Positions 41,411-50,304 of a stretch of 64,000 bases of DNA are shown here, piece by piece (the first letter of the stretch is position 1; every line of letters begins with the position of its first letter). Where the stretch lies: contig JADCCX010000014.1 of NCBI GenBank assembly GCA_020252485.1, positions 1 through 64,000 of the forward strand, read 5' to 3'. A model generated the notes under the pieces. It was not told the origin of the DNA. It worked only from the letters and a program-made list of their open reading frames with translations, and did not search any database. The translations under genes were made by a program, and so were the position numbers. This stretch comes from Methylocystis sp. (GTDB lineage: Bacteria > Pseudomonadota > Alphaproteobacteria > Rhizobiales > Beijerinckiaceae).

Positions 41411-43534
41411 ATGCGAAGCCCCACACCGAATCGCGGGATTCCTGCGGCCGACCTGCCGCCGGATACCGATGCCGAGGATGACGAGATCCCGCTGGAGCTT
41501 GAACCGCCGCTGGAGCCCGAAGCCGAGGCCGCAGCCTCGGATGTCGAGGCCGGCGCCGAAGTCATCAAGCGCTTCTGGAAAACATTGCCGAACTCGCCGG
41601 GAATCTACCGGATGCTCGATCGGGCGGGCGAGGTCCTCTACGTCGGCAAGGCGAAGAAGCTGAAAGCCCGCGTGGCGAGCTACGCGCGCGGCCAGGGCCA
41701 TTCCAACCGCATCGCGCGGATGATCGCCGAGACATCGGCCATGGAATTCGTCGTCACCGAGACGGAAACCGAGGCGCTGCTGCTGGAGACCAACTACATC
41801 AAGCAGTTCCGCCCGCGCTTCAATGTGCTGATGCGGGACGACAAGAGCTTCCCCTATATCCTCATCACCGGCGATCATGCCGCGCCGCAGATCGTCAAGC
41901 ACCGCGGCGCGCGCAACCGCAAGGGCGATTATTACGGGCCCTTCGCCTCCGCCTGGGCGGTCAAGCGAACGATCGATGCGCTGCAGAAGGCCTTCCTGCT
42001 GCGCACCTGCTCCGACAGCTATTTCGCCAACCGCACGCGGCCCTGCCTGCTCCACCAGATCAAGCGCTGCGCGGGGCCCTGCACCAATGAAGTCACGGAG
42101 GCGGAATATGCCGAGATGGTGCGCGAGGCGAAAGGCTTTCTCACGGGTAAGAGCCAGGCGGTGAAGGCGCATATGGCGGCCGAGATGATGAAGGCCGCCG
42201 ATGCGCTGGAATTCGAGAAGGCGGCCCGCTACCGCAACCGCATCGCCGCGCTTTCGGCGACCGGCGGCGGCAATGACATCAACACGCAGACCGTTGAGGA
42301 GGCGGATGTTTTCGCCATCGCCGAGGAGGCGGGACAATTCTGCATCGAGGTCTTTTTCTTCCGCACCTATCAGAACTGGGGCAACCGCGCCTTCTTCCCC
42401 AGGGCCCATGCCAGCCTGAGCAAGGCGGAGGTGCTCGATGCCTTTATGGCGCAATTCTATGACGACAAGCCGGCGCCCCGGCTGATCCTGCTCTCGGAGG
42501 AGATCGAAAACGCCGCGCTTCTCATGGAGGCCTTCAGCCTGCGCGCCGGCCGCCGGATCGAGATCGCGCGGCCCCAGCGGGGCGAGAAGAAGGACCTGAT
42601 CGCGCATGCGCTGAAGAACGCCCGCGAGGAGCTCTCCCGCCGCCTTGCCCACAGCGCGACGCAGACGAAGCTGCTGGCGGCTTTGGCCGAAGCCTTCGGG
42701 CTCCCGGCTCCGCCGCGCCGGATCGAGGTCTATGACAACTCGCATATCATGGGGACGAACGCCGTCGGCGGCATGATCGTCGCCGGGCTCGATGGCTTCA
42801 AGAAGCAGCATTACCGCATCTTCAACATCAAATCGGCGGAGATCACGCCTGGCGACGATTTCGGCATGATGCGCGAGGTGCTCGAACGGCGCTTCGGGCG
42901 GCTGGTGAAGGAGGGGGGCACCCCATCCCTCCCCCTTGCGGGGAGGGTGGCGAGCGGCAGCGAGCCGGGAGGGGGGCTGGACGATGCCGGCACCCTTCCC
43001 CCTCCCGGTTCGCCGCTTCGCGCCGAACCACCCTCCCCGCAAGGGGGAGGGATGCAGCAGGGCGATCCGGATGCCTTCCCCGCCTGGCCGGATCTGGTCC
43101 TGATCGACGGCGGCAAGGGTCAGGTGGAAGCAGCCAGGGCGACGCTGGAAGGGCTCGGCATCACCCATGTGCCGCTGGTCGGCATCGCCAAGGGCGCCGA
43201 TCGCGAAGCCGGACGCGAGACGTTCATCATGCCGGGCCGCGCGCCGTTCCGGCTGCCGCCGCGCGATCCGGCGCTCTATTTCGTGCAGCGGCTGCGCGAC
43301 GAGGCGCATCGGTTCGCGATCGGGGCGCATCGCGCCAAACGCAAGCGCGAGCTGACGAAAAGCCCGCTCGACGAGATCGGCGGCATCGGCCCTTCGCGCA
43401 AACGCGCGCTGCTCCTGCATTTCGGCACGGCGAAGGCCATCGCGCGGGCCTCGCTCGATGATCTGATGCGCACGCCGGGCGTCAATGCCGCCACGGCGAA
43501 AACGATCTACGCGTTCTTCAACGAGAAGGGGTGA
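41411..43534 (+). CDS. uvrC: UvrABC excinuclease subunit UvrC with an in-frame repeat insertion
   Basis: 707 residues, longer than usual (about 600-650). GIY-YIG domain: [32 protein letters not shown] (about 61-92); UVR domain [19 protein letters not shown]; RNase-H-like domain from [21 protein letters not shown]; (HhH)2 domain [22 protein letters not shown]. It makes both incisions in nucleotide excision repair. Residues about 502-548 are unlike the family: they are Pro/Gly-rich and encoded by the palindrome at 42924-43054. Just after them the conserved [17 protein letters not shown] resumes in frame, so the protein is probably active with a surface loop extended. Confidence 0.94.
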   Translation: MRSPTPNRGIPAADLPPDTDAEDDEIPLELEPPLEPEAEAAASDVEAGAEVIKRFWKTLPNSPGIYRMLDRAGEVLYVGKAKKLKARVASYARGQGHSNRIARMIAETSAMEFVVTETETEALLLETNYIKQFRPRFNVLMRDDKSFPYILITGDHAAPQIVKHRGARNRKGDYYGPFASAWAVKRTIDALQKAFLLRTCSDSYFANRTRPCLLHQIKRCAGPCTNEVTEAEYAEMVREAKGFLTGKSQAVKAHMAAEMMKAADALEFEKAARYRNRIAALSATGGGNDINTQTVEEADVFAIAEEAGQFCIEVFFFRTYQNWGNRAFFPRAHASLSKAEVLDAFMAQFYDDKPAPRLILLSEEIENAALLMEAFSLRAGRRIEIARPQRGEKKDLIAHALKNAREELSRRLAHSATQTKLLAALAEAFGLPAPPRRIEVYDNSHIMGTNAVGGMIVAGLDGFKKQHYRIFNIKSAEITPGDDFGMMREVLERRFGRLVKEGGTPSLPLAGRVASGSEPGGGLDDAGTLPPPGSPLRAEPPSPQGGGMQQGDPDAFPAWPDLVLIDGGKGQVEAARATLEGLGITHVPLVGIAKGADREAGRETFIMPGRAPFRLPPRDPALYFVQRLRDEAHRFAIGAHRAKRKRELTKSPLDEIGGIGPSRKRALLLHFGTAKAIARASLDDLMRTPGVNAATAKTIYAFFNEKG
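42924..43054. repeat. Palindromic element inserted in frame within uvrC (family A core)
   Basis: 131 bases with perfect 27-bp ends: 42924-42950 is the exact reverse complement of 43028-43054. The interior is also largely self-complementary (GCGAGCGGCAGCGAGCCGGG against CCCGGTTCGCCGCTTCGCGC). The arm CATCCCTCCCCCTTGCGGGG matches intergenic copy 2 (32454-32473) with a single T/G difference. It is translated as residues 505-548 of UvrC. The length is not a multiple of three, so flanking bases must have restored the frame. Confidence 0.9.
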
Positions 43535-43563
43535 CGGAGCGCCGTCATGGCCGGCGCCCCAAC

Positions 43564-43659
43564 GTCATTGCGAGCGAAGCGAAGCAATCCAGCGCCACCC
43601 ATCAACCGCCCTACCGTTGGAGAGAGCGCTCTGGATTGCTTCGCTTCGCTCGCAATGAC
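43564..43659. repeat. Perfect-armed palindromic repeat (family D) downstream of uvrC
   Basis: 29-bp perfect inverted arms at 43564-43592 and 43631-43659, beginning GTCATTGCGAGCGAAGCGAA. A degenerate copy is at 45766-45883. This GTCATTGCGAGC repeat is widespread in bacterial genomes. It lies between uvrC and the porin terminator. Confidence 0.85.
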
Positions 43660-43718
43660 TGCAGCCGTGTCAGGCACAGGCATGACGAACCGCGCGATCC
43701 CCACCGCGCGCGCAAACA

Positions 43719-43744
43719 AAAACCCCGGGGCAAGCCCCGGGGTT
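43719..43744 (-). terminator. Rho-independent terminator of the porin gene
   Basis: AACCCCGGGG (43721-43730), loop CAAG, CCCCGGGGTT (43735-43744), a perfect 10-bp stem; on the minus strand it is followed by TTTGTTTG. It ends the porin transcript 25 bases after its stop. Confidence 0.9.
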
Positions 43745-43769
43745 CCTGATTGATGGATCGTGAGAACGA

Positions 43770-45269
43770 TCAGAAGTCGCGGACAACGCGGAAGCGGCCA
43801 AGGATCTGGCTGCCGTTCGAGGTCGTGAAGGCAGCATTGCTGATGGGAGCATTGCCAGTGCCACCGGCGACGTTCTTGTTGTTGTCAAAGATGCGGCCGC
43901 TTGGATCGACCACGATGTAACCGAGGTCGACAGCGAACTGCAGGCCGCGAACCGGCGACCAGGTGTTCAGCAGGCCGATCGACCAGATGTTGTACCTGCC
44001 AAGACCTCTGGTGTCGAAGTTGACATTTCCGGCAGTAACCGGGCCAGTTAAGGTCACACCGGTCTCGATCTGACCATAAGCGCCCGACAGCGTGGTCGCG
44101 ATCGTCGGCGTCCAGAAGTGCTGGATGCCGGCGTTGATCGCCCAGGCCCGCGTCGTCTTGAGCGAGCCGGAGAACGGATCGAACGCCGCGTCAACCGCCA
44201 CAACGTTCGCAGCACCCGTACCGGTCTGGTTGAGCGTGCCAATGCCGAAGTAGTTACCAGTCACCGCCGAGACGACGCCGTCAGAGTAGGTGCCGTTCAG
44301 GTAGAGCGCATCGCCAGCCGCAATCATCGGCAGGTTGATCTTCAGACCGCCCGAGATCGCGAAGCCATACTGCGTGCTGGCATAGCCCTGGTTCAAAAGG
44401 GTGCCAGACGGAGTCGTGAGGGTCGCCGTACGAACTTCCGACACGAGGCCCGACACTTCCGCAGAACCCCAGGCCTGATCAAGGCGCAGAGCGGCTACGA
44501 AGTTCGGCATGCGGATGTTGGCGTAGTTGTTGCCAACCACGAAGTTGTTGGGCACGGTCACGCCGTTGACGGTCGTCGTCGTGGTCGACGCGATGATGTT
44601 ACGGCGGGTGGTCGGATCTTCCATCGCGATCGTTGCGAGGAAGCCGTTGCCGAGAACGGCAGTGTAGGCGATCTGGTTCAGGTTGCCCGAACCAGGACCA
44701 AACGGCATGCCGATGATCGACGGCGCAAGGCCGACGGTGTTGTAGAACGAAGCCGTGCGGCCCATCGTGAAGCCAGCGAACTGGATGAAGCCCGAAGAGC
44801 CGGAGAAGTCGGTGCCGGCGCCGGTGCCGGCGACGGTGTTCACGCCGTTGGATGAGTTGAAGCCCGCGTCAATCGCCTGTCCCCAGCGCGTGCCGGTTCC
44901 GGTGCGCTGCGAACCGGTGCGATAGATCATCGACATGTTCACGAAGGCGCGGACATTGCCGTATTCCGACGGGGTGATGGCATCAAGGAAGATGCTGCCG
45001 CCGCCGCGGAAGCCGTTGGAGTTGGTGGGGTCGAAGCGCCTGTACGACTGGGCATAGCCGAAGTCGAAGCGGGCCTGGCCGCCGACGCGCAAGCAGGTCT
45101 GCGTGCCGGGAATGACGAAACCGCCCGAAGTGCCCCAGAGCGGGTTGTAGCAAGCACGAACGTACTCGACCGGCGATGGCTTTTTCGTAGCCAGATCGGC
45201 AGCCGAGGCACCCGACACCGCAACCATACCGGTTGCGGAGGCGAGGAGAAGGCTCTTGAAGAGCTTCAT
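43770..45269 (-). CDS. Outer-membrane porin, Porin_2 (Omp2b) family
   Basis: 499 residues. Signal peptide MKLFKSLLLASATGMVAVSGASAADL; then VEYVRACYNPLWGTSGGFVIPGTQTCLRVGGQARFDFGYAQ, the Porin_2 opening, and many amphipathic strands with Asn/Thr/Gly-rich loops; the final RFRVVRDF ends in Phe, the outer-membrane insertion signal. A general diffusion channel. AAGCTC-type promoter not identified; 630 bases of non-coding sequence lie upstream, and an EnvZ/OmpR-type pair is encoded just beyond, a plausible regulator. Confidence 0.93.
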   Translation of the reverse strand: MKLFKSLLLASATGMVAVSGASAADLATKKPSPVEYVRACYNPLWGTSGGFVIPGTQTCLRVGGQARFDFGYAQSYRRFDPTNSNGFRGGGSIFLDAITPSEYGNVRAFVNMSMIYRTGSQRTGTGTRWGQAIDAGFNSSNGVNTVAGTGAGTDFSGSSGFIQFAGFTMGRTASFYNTVGLAPSIIGMPFGPGSGNLNQIAYTAVLGNGFLATIAMEDPTTRRNIIASTTTTTVNGVTVPNNFVVGNNYANIRMPNFVAALRLDQAWGSAEVSGLVSEVRTATLTTPSGTLLNQGYASTQYGFAISGGLKINLPMIAAGDALYLNGTYSDGVVSAVTGNYFGIGTLNQTGTGAANVVAVDAAFDPFSGSLKTTRAWAINAGIQHFWTPTIATTLSGAYGQIETGVTLTGPVTAGNVNFDTRGLGRYNIWSIGLLNTWSPVRGLQFAVDLGYIVVDPSGRIFDNNKNVAGGTGNAPISNAAFTTSNGSQILGRFRVVRDF

Positions 45270-45509
45270 GGTATACCTCCAGAGTTGAGACCAAAAAAAC
45301 GGGAGCTTCAGGCTTGCGTTTGAGGTTGCCCTCGCCCTTCGCCCTTCCCCCTGTACCCGCGACTACCGACTTCCAGAAGATTCCGGCAGGCGCAGGAGGA
45401 ACGACTGGGGAGCCCCCTGTCGCCATCAAGTCCTGACACAGAGGGAAAACACCGGCAACACGCCAGACACACTAAGACGGTTTGCCGGGGGTGTTTTCAG
45501 GCCCCTGTT

Positions 45510-45530
45510 GCCAAAACGACACGTTTTGGC
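45510..45530. promoter_or_regulatory. Inverted repeat upstream of the porin
   Basis: GCCAAAACG (45510-45518), ACA, CGTTTTGGC (45522-45530). Perfect arms; not followed by T's on either strand, so an operator is more likely than a terminator. Confidence 0.4.
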
Positions 45531-45765
45531 CAGGCAATTGGCCGTCGGCGTTAACCATCCGTTAGGGCCTGAAGCGCCTCCGGCGCGAAGGCGGCGGACA
45601 AGCCCTTGATCTGATGAATATATTTTGCCGTATCCCGGATCGGATCAAGGATTCGTCAAGCATAAGCCGAATCGGGGAACCGCCGGGCAGAGGCGTGCGG
45701 CGATTGCGATTCCCGCCCGGCAGGTGATGCAGAGATGCGACTTACCCCATGGACCCGCCCTCACC

Positions 45766-45883
45766 GTCTTTGCGAGCGCAGCGAAGCAATCCGGCTTTCG
45801 GGGCCATCCGTTGCAGTCAGATCGAAACATTGCTTCGAAGCCGGAAGGCTGGATTGCTTCGTCGCTTCGCTTCTCGCAATGAC
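45766..45883. repeat. Degenerate family D palindromic repeat
   Basis: Left end GTCTTTGCGAGCGCAGCGAA (45766-45785) and right end GCTTCGCTTCTCGCAATGAC (45864-45883) match the perfect copy at 43564-43659 with several differences. It lies 17 bases downstream of the sensor kinase stop. Confidence 0.7.
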
Positions 45884-45900
45884 CTGATGGGCTGTCTCCC

Positions 45901-47271
45901 TCAGACCGGCAGCCTCACGGTCGCCCGCAAGCCGCCGAGCGGACTGTCCGACAGCATGATCTCGCCGCCGTGCGAGCGCGCGATGTCCCGCGAGATGGCG
46001 AGGCCCAGTCCCGAACCGCCGTGGTCCTGATTGCGGGCCTCGTCCAGCCGCAGGAACGGCCGGAACACATCCTCGCGGTTTTGCGTGGCGATGCCGGGGC
46101 CGTCGTCGTCCACATGAACTGTAAGGTAGCGGGAATCATGCACGGCGGTAATCTGGATATCGTCGCCGTAGCGCGCCGCATTGGAAACGAGGTTTCCAAG
46201 CAGGCGCCGCACGGCATCGCGCCGCAAGGTGACGTTGGGTTCGCCCTCCATCGTGAAGCTGGTGGGGTGGCCCTGGCGTTCGGCATCGGCGCGGAATTCC
46301 TCAAGGAGCGCCCGGATATCCGTCGGCTGGGCGATTTCGCCGGCATCGCCCCGGGCGAAGGCGAGATAGGCCTCCAGCATCCGCGACATCTCGTTGACGT
46401 CGCGGATGAGGTCCTCGCGCTCGGGGCTCGCCTCCAGCATCTCAAGCGACAGGCGGAAGCGGGTGAGCACCGTGCGCAGATCGTGGCTCACGCCATTGAG
46501 CATCGTCGTGCGCTGCTCGATCTGCCGGGCGATGCGGCGCTTCATGTCGAGGAAGGCGGCGCCGGCGCGCCGGACCTCGCGGGCGCCCCTCGGCCGGAAC
46601 TCCACCTCGCGGCCCTTGCCGAAATCCTCCGCCGCATCGGCGAGCGAGAGGATCGGCTTGATCTGATTGCGGAGGAAGAGAATCGCGACCGTGAGCAGAA
46701 TCAGCGAACTGCCGACCATCCAGATCAGGAAGATATGGGCGTTGGACGCATAGGTCTGGCTGCGTCTGGTGATCACGCGCATAATCGCGTCATTGAGCTG
46801 GACCCGGATCTCGACCAGATTGGAGCGGCCGACCGTATCGATCCAGAACGGCCGCGCCACGCGCAGGCGCACCTCGTTAGACAGCGCCGTATCCAGAATG
46901 TCGAAGAACGGCTTCGGCCCGATGCGGGGCAGCGGCCCGGCGGGCAGGATGTCGACATCGAGCCCCAGCTTCGATTCGGCGATGTCGGTAAGCGTCCGCC
47001 CATCCGTGCCCTTGTTCGGCAGCCGCTCGTAGATCTCGACGAGCGCCGCGATATCCGAGGCGACGGATGCCGAGAGCCGGTTCGTCACCGTCTGCCAATG
47101 CCGCTCCATGAAGGCGTAGGCGATCACCGATTGCAGCAGCACCACGGGCGCGATCACGATCAGCAGGGAGCGCGCGTAAAGCCCTTTCGGCAGCACCGAC
47201 TTGAGCAGCCGCGTCAGGCGCAGGAAGCCGCTGCGCGCGCCGAACAATGGCGAGGTGGGCCGGCCGATCAT
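45901..47271 (-). CDS. EnvZ-like sensor histidine kinase
   Basis: 456 residues. TM helices about 35-55 and 178-200 enclose a periplasmic sensor of about 120 residues; HAMP about 201-253; phospho-acceptor His263 in NGVSHDLRTVLTR (H-D-L-R-T, EnvZ type); N box LGNLVSNAARYGDDI, G1 DDDGPGI, G2 GGSGLGLAI. It phosphorylates the OmpR-type regulator encoded 25 bases upstream. The signal is unknown; the porin gene next to it is a natural target but this is inference. Confidence 0.94.
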   Translation of the reverse strand: MIGRPTSPLFGARSGFLRLTRLLKSVLPKGLYARSLLIVIAPVVLLQSVIAYAFMERHWQTVTNRLSASVASDIAALVEIYERLPNKGTDGRTLTDIAESKLGLDVDILPAGPLPRIGPKPFFDILDTALSNEVRLRVARPFWIDTVGRSNLVEIRVQLNDAIMRVITRRSQTYASNAHIFLIWMVGSSLILLTVAILFLRNQIKPILSLADAAEDFGKGREVEFRPRGAREVRRAGAAFLDMKRRIARQIEQRTTMLNGVSHDLRTVLTRFRLSLEMLEASPEREDLIRDVNEMSRMLEAYLAFARGDAGEIAQPTDIRALLEEFRADAERQGHPTSFTMEGEPNVTLRRDAVRRLLGNLVSNAARYGDDIQITAVHDSRYLTVHVDDDGPGIATQNREDVFRPFLRLDEARNQDHGGSGLGLAISRDIARSHGGEIMLSDSPLGGLRATVRLPV

Positions 47272-47296
47272 GCGGGCAACCGCGCGCCGCCCGGCA

Positions 47297-48016
47297 TCAG
47301 TCGACGATCAGGCGGTAGCCCGATCCCCGCACAGTCTGCAGATAGAGCGGATTCGCCGGATCGCGCTCGATCTTGCGGCGCAGGCGGTTGATCTGCACGT
47401 CGATCGTCCGTTCGTTCGCATCGGAATCGGGCCCGGAGAGCGCTTCCCGCGACACCGGGGCGCCATGCGCCTCGGCCAGGAGCCGCATCATCTCGCGCTC
47501 CCGGTCGGTGATCTTCATGGGCTCGCCATCCTGCATCAGCTCTCCCCGCGCAATATTGTAGCTGAAGCGGCCGAATGCGACCGATTCGGGGCCTGCCGCC
47601 TGATTCGGCGGCGGGGGCGCCGCCACCCGGCGCAGGATCGAGCCGATGCGCAGCAGCAGCTCGCGCGGATCGAACGGCTTCGACATGAAATCGTCGACGC
47701 CCATTTCGAAGCCTCTGATCCGGTCGTTGATATCGGCCAGCGCCGTCAGCATCAGAATCGGCACCGCAGAGGTCTCACGCAGCTTTTCGGCGAATTGATA
47801 GCCGTTTTCGCCGGGCATCATCACGTCGAGAACGATGAGGTCGAAGGACAGCCCCTCCATCCTGCGGCGCGCGTCGGCCGCGCTTTCCGCCGTCGTCACG
47901 CGGTAGCCGTTCGCTTTCAGGAATTGCGACAGCAGCGACCGGATGCGGGTATCGTCATCGACGATCAGCAGATGACTGGCGTCATCCGGCGGCGCCTGGA
48001 CAGCGGCGGCACTCAT
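47297..48016 (-). CDS. OmpR-family response regulator
   Basis: 239 residues. Receiver: LLIVDDDTRIRSLLSQFLK, phospho-acceptor Asp64 in FDLIVLDVMMPGENG, switch Thr in ILMLTALAD, Lys in FMSKPFDPREL. The C-terminal winged helix runs from SVAFGRFSYNIARGEL to NERTIDVQINRLRRKIERDPANPLYLQTVRGSGYRL. It is paired with the kinase downstream; the alanine-rich N-terminal leader is dispensable. Confidence 0.95.
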   Translation of the reverse strand: MSAAAVQAPPDDASHLLIVDDDTRIRSLLSQFLKANGYRVTTAESAADARRRMEGLSFDLIVLDVMMPGENGYQFAEKLRETSAVPILMLTALADINDRIRGFEMGVDDFMSKPFDPRELLLRIGSILRRVAAPPPPNQAAGPESVAFGRFSYNIARGELMQDGEPMKITDREREMMRLLAEAHGAPVSREALSGPDSDANERTIDVQINRLRRKIERDPANPLYLQTVRGSGYRLIVD

Positions 48017-48032
48017 GCGGGACTCATGTCTT

Positions 48033-48551
48033 TCATCGGGCGCTTTTCGCGATCATGGCCGTGATATGATCCCGCTGGGCGGGTTCGATCAAGCCCGTCA
48101 GGAAGCGCTGCACCATTTCACGCCCTCCCGGCCCGGCTTCGCGCAAGGCCTCGGCGATGCGCCGCCCCTGCCTGTCGGCCAGTTCATTCGCAAGAGCCGA
48201 TCCTTTTGGCGTCAGCCGCAGCAGCCGCTGGCGACGGTCGTCCGGGCCTGCCTGCTGCGTCACGAAACCGCCTTCGATCAGGTCCTTCAGCACCCGCGCC
48301 AGGCTCTGCTTGGTGATGCAGAGCACGTCAAGCAGGGCCGCGATCGTTAACCCCGAGTTGCGGTTGACGAAATGCAGCACGCGGTGATGGGCGCGGCCGA
48401 AGCCATAATGCGCCAGCACACGGTCCGGTTCACCGACGAAATCACGATAGCCGAAAAACAAGAGCTCGATCAACGCCATGTCCGGCTGCGCATCCCGCGC
48501 CGGAGCTGCCGCTGCCGCCTCGTTCGATTGCTTGCGGGGAGGGATCGTCAC
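48033..48551 (-). CDS. MarR-family transcriptional regulator
   Basis: 172 residues from GTG 48551. The winged helix is LTIAALLDVLCITKQSLARVLKDLIEGGFVTQQAGPDDRRQRLLRLTPKG, a clear MarR domain with the DDRRQRLLRLT wing. It stands divergent from ilvE with about 170 bases between, and a palindrome (48569-48591) lies just upstream of its start, suggesting autoregulation. It follows the same order, MarR-OmpR-EnvZ, as in many Rhizobiales. Confidence 0.92.
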   Translation of the reverse strand: MTIPPRKQSNEAAAAAPARDAQPDMALIELLFFGYRDFVGEPDRVLAHYGFGRAHHRVLHFVNRNSGLTIAALLDVLCITKQSLARVLKDLIEGGFVTQQAGPDDRRQRLLRLTPKGSALANELADRQGRRIAEALREAGPGGREMVQRFLTGLIEPAQRDHITAMIAKSAR

Positions 48552-48568
48552 GATGCCACCTGAAGAAA

Positions 48569-48591
48569 ATATGTCAGTGATGTTGACATAT
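48569..48591. promoter_or_regulatory. Probable MarR operator
   Basis: ATATGTCA (48569-48576), seven bases, TGACATAT (48584-48591): a perfect 8-bp inverted repeat, 18 bases before the MarR start; a second pair, GTGAT (48577-48581) with ATCAC (48590-48594), overlaps it. AT-rich, typical for MarR sites. Confidence 0.6.
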
Positions 48592-48620
48592 CACAGACCA
48601 ATTGTTACCCGTCAAGCGCT

Positions 48621-48641
48621 GCGCACGAAAGCTTCGTGCGC
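48621..48641. promoter_or_regulatory. Strong hairpin in the MarR-ilvE gap
   Basis: GCGCACGAA (48621-48629), AGC, TTCGTGCGC (48633-48641): perfect 9-bp stem, 78 bases before ilvE. No T-run follows on the plus strand, so it may be a 5' leader hairpin or operator. Confidence 0.4.
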
Positions 48642-48718
48642 CAAAAGCCTTCAACAAGGGCGCTTCGTTGCGGTCATGATGCCTGGCACGAAAGCGCTCG
48701 ACAGCAGGAGAGACGATC

Positions 48719-49594
48719 ATGGCGGCGCAGCCCTTCGACAAGCGCGACGGCTTTATCTGGATGGATGGCAAGCTCATCCCCTGGACGGATGCAAAGGTGC
48801 ATGTCCTCACCCATGCCATGCATTACGGCTCCGCTGTATTCGAGGGCGAGCGGGCCTATGGCGGCAAGATCTTCCAGAGCCGCAAGCATTCGGAGCGGTT
48901 GATCGAATCGGCCCGCATTCTCGATATGGCGGTTCCCTTCACAGCGGCCGAGATCGATGCGGCGAAGAAGGCCACCCTCAAGGCCAATAAGCAAGTGGAC
49001 GCCTATATCCGCCCCATCGCCTGGCGCGGCTCCGAGATGATGGGCGTTTCGGCGCAGCACAACACCATCCATCTTGCGGTCGCGACATGGGAATGGCCGA
49101 GCTATTTCGACCCTGCCCAGCGGATGCAAGGCATCCGGCTGGGCATGGCCGAATACCGCAGGCCAGACCCCAGGACGGCGCCCTCCAAGGCCAAGGCCGC
49201 CGGTCTCTACATGATCTGTACGATCTCCAAGCATAAGGCGGAGCGCGATGGCTTCGCCGATGCGCTGATGCTGGACTGGAAGGGCCGTGTGGCGGAATGC
49301 ACGGGCGCCAATGTCTTCTTCATCAAAGACGGAATCATCCACACGCCGAAAGCCGATTGCTTCCTCGACGGAATCACGCGGCAGACGGTGATCAGGCTTG
49401 CCCGCAAGAACGGCATGAAGGTGGTGCAGCGGCGCATCAAGCCGGAGGAGCTGCCGAGCTTCAACGAGTGCTTCATCACAGGCACCGCTGCGGAAGTGAC
49501 CCCCGTGGGCGAAATCGCCGGCATCAAGTACACGCCCGGCAATATGACCAAGACTCTGATCGACGCCTATTCCGACGCCGTAACGCCGAAGTAA
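48719..49594 (+). CDS. ilvE: Branched-chain amino acid aminotransferase (fold type IV)
   Basis: 291 residues. Opening WMDGKLIPWTDAKVHVLTHAMHYGSAVFEGERAY, substrate loop YIRPIAWRGSEMMGV, PLP lysine in APSKAKAAGLYM, EC-T-G in VAECTGANVFFIKDG and FLDGITRQTVIRLA match IlvE. It transfers the amino group between glutamate and branched-chain keto acids in Leu/Ile/Val biosynthesis or breakdown. AGGAGAG (48706-48712) precedes the ATG. Confidence 0.95.
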   Translation: MAAQPFDKRDGFIWMDGKLIPWTDAKVHVLTHAMHYGSAVFEGERAYGGKIFQSRKHSERLIESARILDMAVPFTAAEIDAAKKATLKANKQVDAYIRPIAWRGSEMMGVSAQHNTIHLAVATWEWPSYFDPAQRMQGIRLGMAEYRRPDPRTAPSKAKAAGLYMICTISKHKAERDGFADALMLDWKGRVAECTGANVFFIKDGIIHTPKADCFLDGITRQTVIRLARKNGMKVVQRRIKPEELPSFNECFITGTAAEVTPVGEIAGIKYTPGNMTKTLIDAYSDAVTPK

Positions 49595-49661
49595 GCCTCT
49601 CCGGTCCGCCTGGCGGGCCGGGGAATCATCAATTGCCCTTTTGCCGGAGAGGCAGCTCGCT

Positions 49662-50252
49662 GTGGAGACGCTTGTCCCATACATCCTCTATTGCATCGCC
49701 ATGTCCGGCACGCCGGGACCCAACAACGTGATGGTGATGGCGTCGGGCGTGAACTACGGCTATCGCCGCTCGCTGCCGCACATCTTCGGCATCAATGTCG
49801 GCTTCAGCCTTATGCTGGGCCTTATGGCGCTCGGTCTCGGAGCCGCGTTCCTCGCCGAACCGCGCCTGCAGATGGCGCTGAAGATCATGGGCGTCGCCTA
49901 TATGCTGTGGCTCGCCTGGAAGATCGCAACGGCCGGCGGCATCGCCGAAGGCAAGGCAGGCGGGCGCCCGATGACCTTCCTGGAAGGCGCTGCCTTCCAA
50001 TGGGTCAACGTCAAGGCCTGGTTCATGGTGATGGGGGCGATCTCGGTCTATGCTCCGGCAGGTCTGCCTCCGCTCGAAAAAGCGCTTTATCTCGGCGGCA
50101 TCATGCTGATCGCCGGCTCGCCGCCCACCCATATCTGGACGCTTTTCGGCGTCGGCATCCGCCGCTTCCTGCAAAACCCGAAGGCGTTGCGCGCATTCAA
50201 CATCACCATGGCGCTGCTGCTCGTGCTAAGCCTCTTCCCCATGCTGCGGTAG
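49662..50252 (+). CDS. LysE/RhtB-family amino-acid exporter
   Basis: 196 residues from GTG 49662. Six membrane helices; CIAMSGTPGPNNVMVMASGVNYGYRRSLPHIFGINVGF is the LysE signature, AAFQWVNVKAWFMVMGAI the second conserved block. It exports amino acids or derivatives. It follows ilvE by 67 bases and may be in the same transcript. The alternative start 49641 has no ribosome binding site. Confidence 0.88.
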   Translation: METLVPYILYCIAMSGTPGPNNVMVMASGVNYGYRRSLPHIFGINVGFSLMLGLMALGLGAAFLAEPRLQMALKIMGVAYMLWLAWKIATAGGIAEGKAGGRPMTFLEGAAFQWVNVKAWFMVMGAISVYAPAGLPPLEKALYLGGIMLIAGSPPTHIWTLFGVGIRRFLQNPKALRAFNITMALLLVLSLFPMLR

Positions 50253-50304
50253 GCGCGTTTGTGCACCATCCTTCGCGTCGCTCCGCCCTGACAGGAGATC
50301 TGCG

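Larger units (their letters stand above)
45270..45900. other. Porin upstream region without a gene
   Basis: 631 bases. It contains GCCAAAACG ACA CGTTTTGGC (45510-45530), a 9-bp perfect inverted repeat 240 bases from the porin start; a CtrA-like TTAA-CCATCCG-TTAG at 45551-45565; and a degenerate family D repeat (45766-45883). The porin mRNA leader may be long. No protein was seen. Confidence 0.6.

Noticed and set aside
41393-43420. 675-residue reading frame opposite uvrC
   Set aside because: No recognisable domain; composition is that of an antisense reading; uvrC is unmistakable.
45270-45900. CRISPR or tandem-repeat array in the porin upstream gap
   Set aside because: Repeats here are inverted and single, not regularly spaced direct repeats; no CRISPR array was found anywhere in the window.
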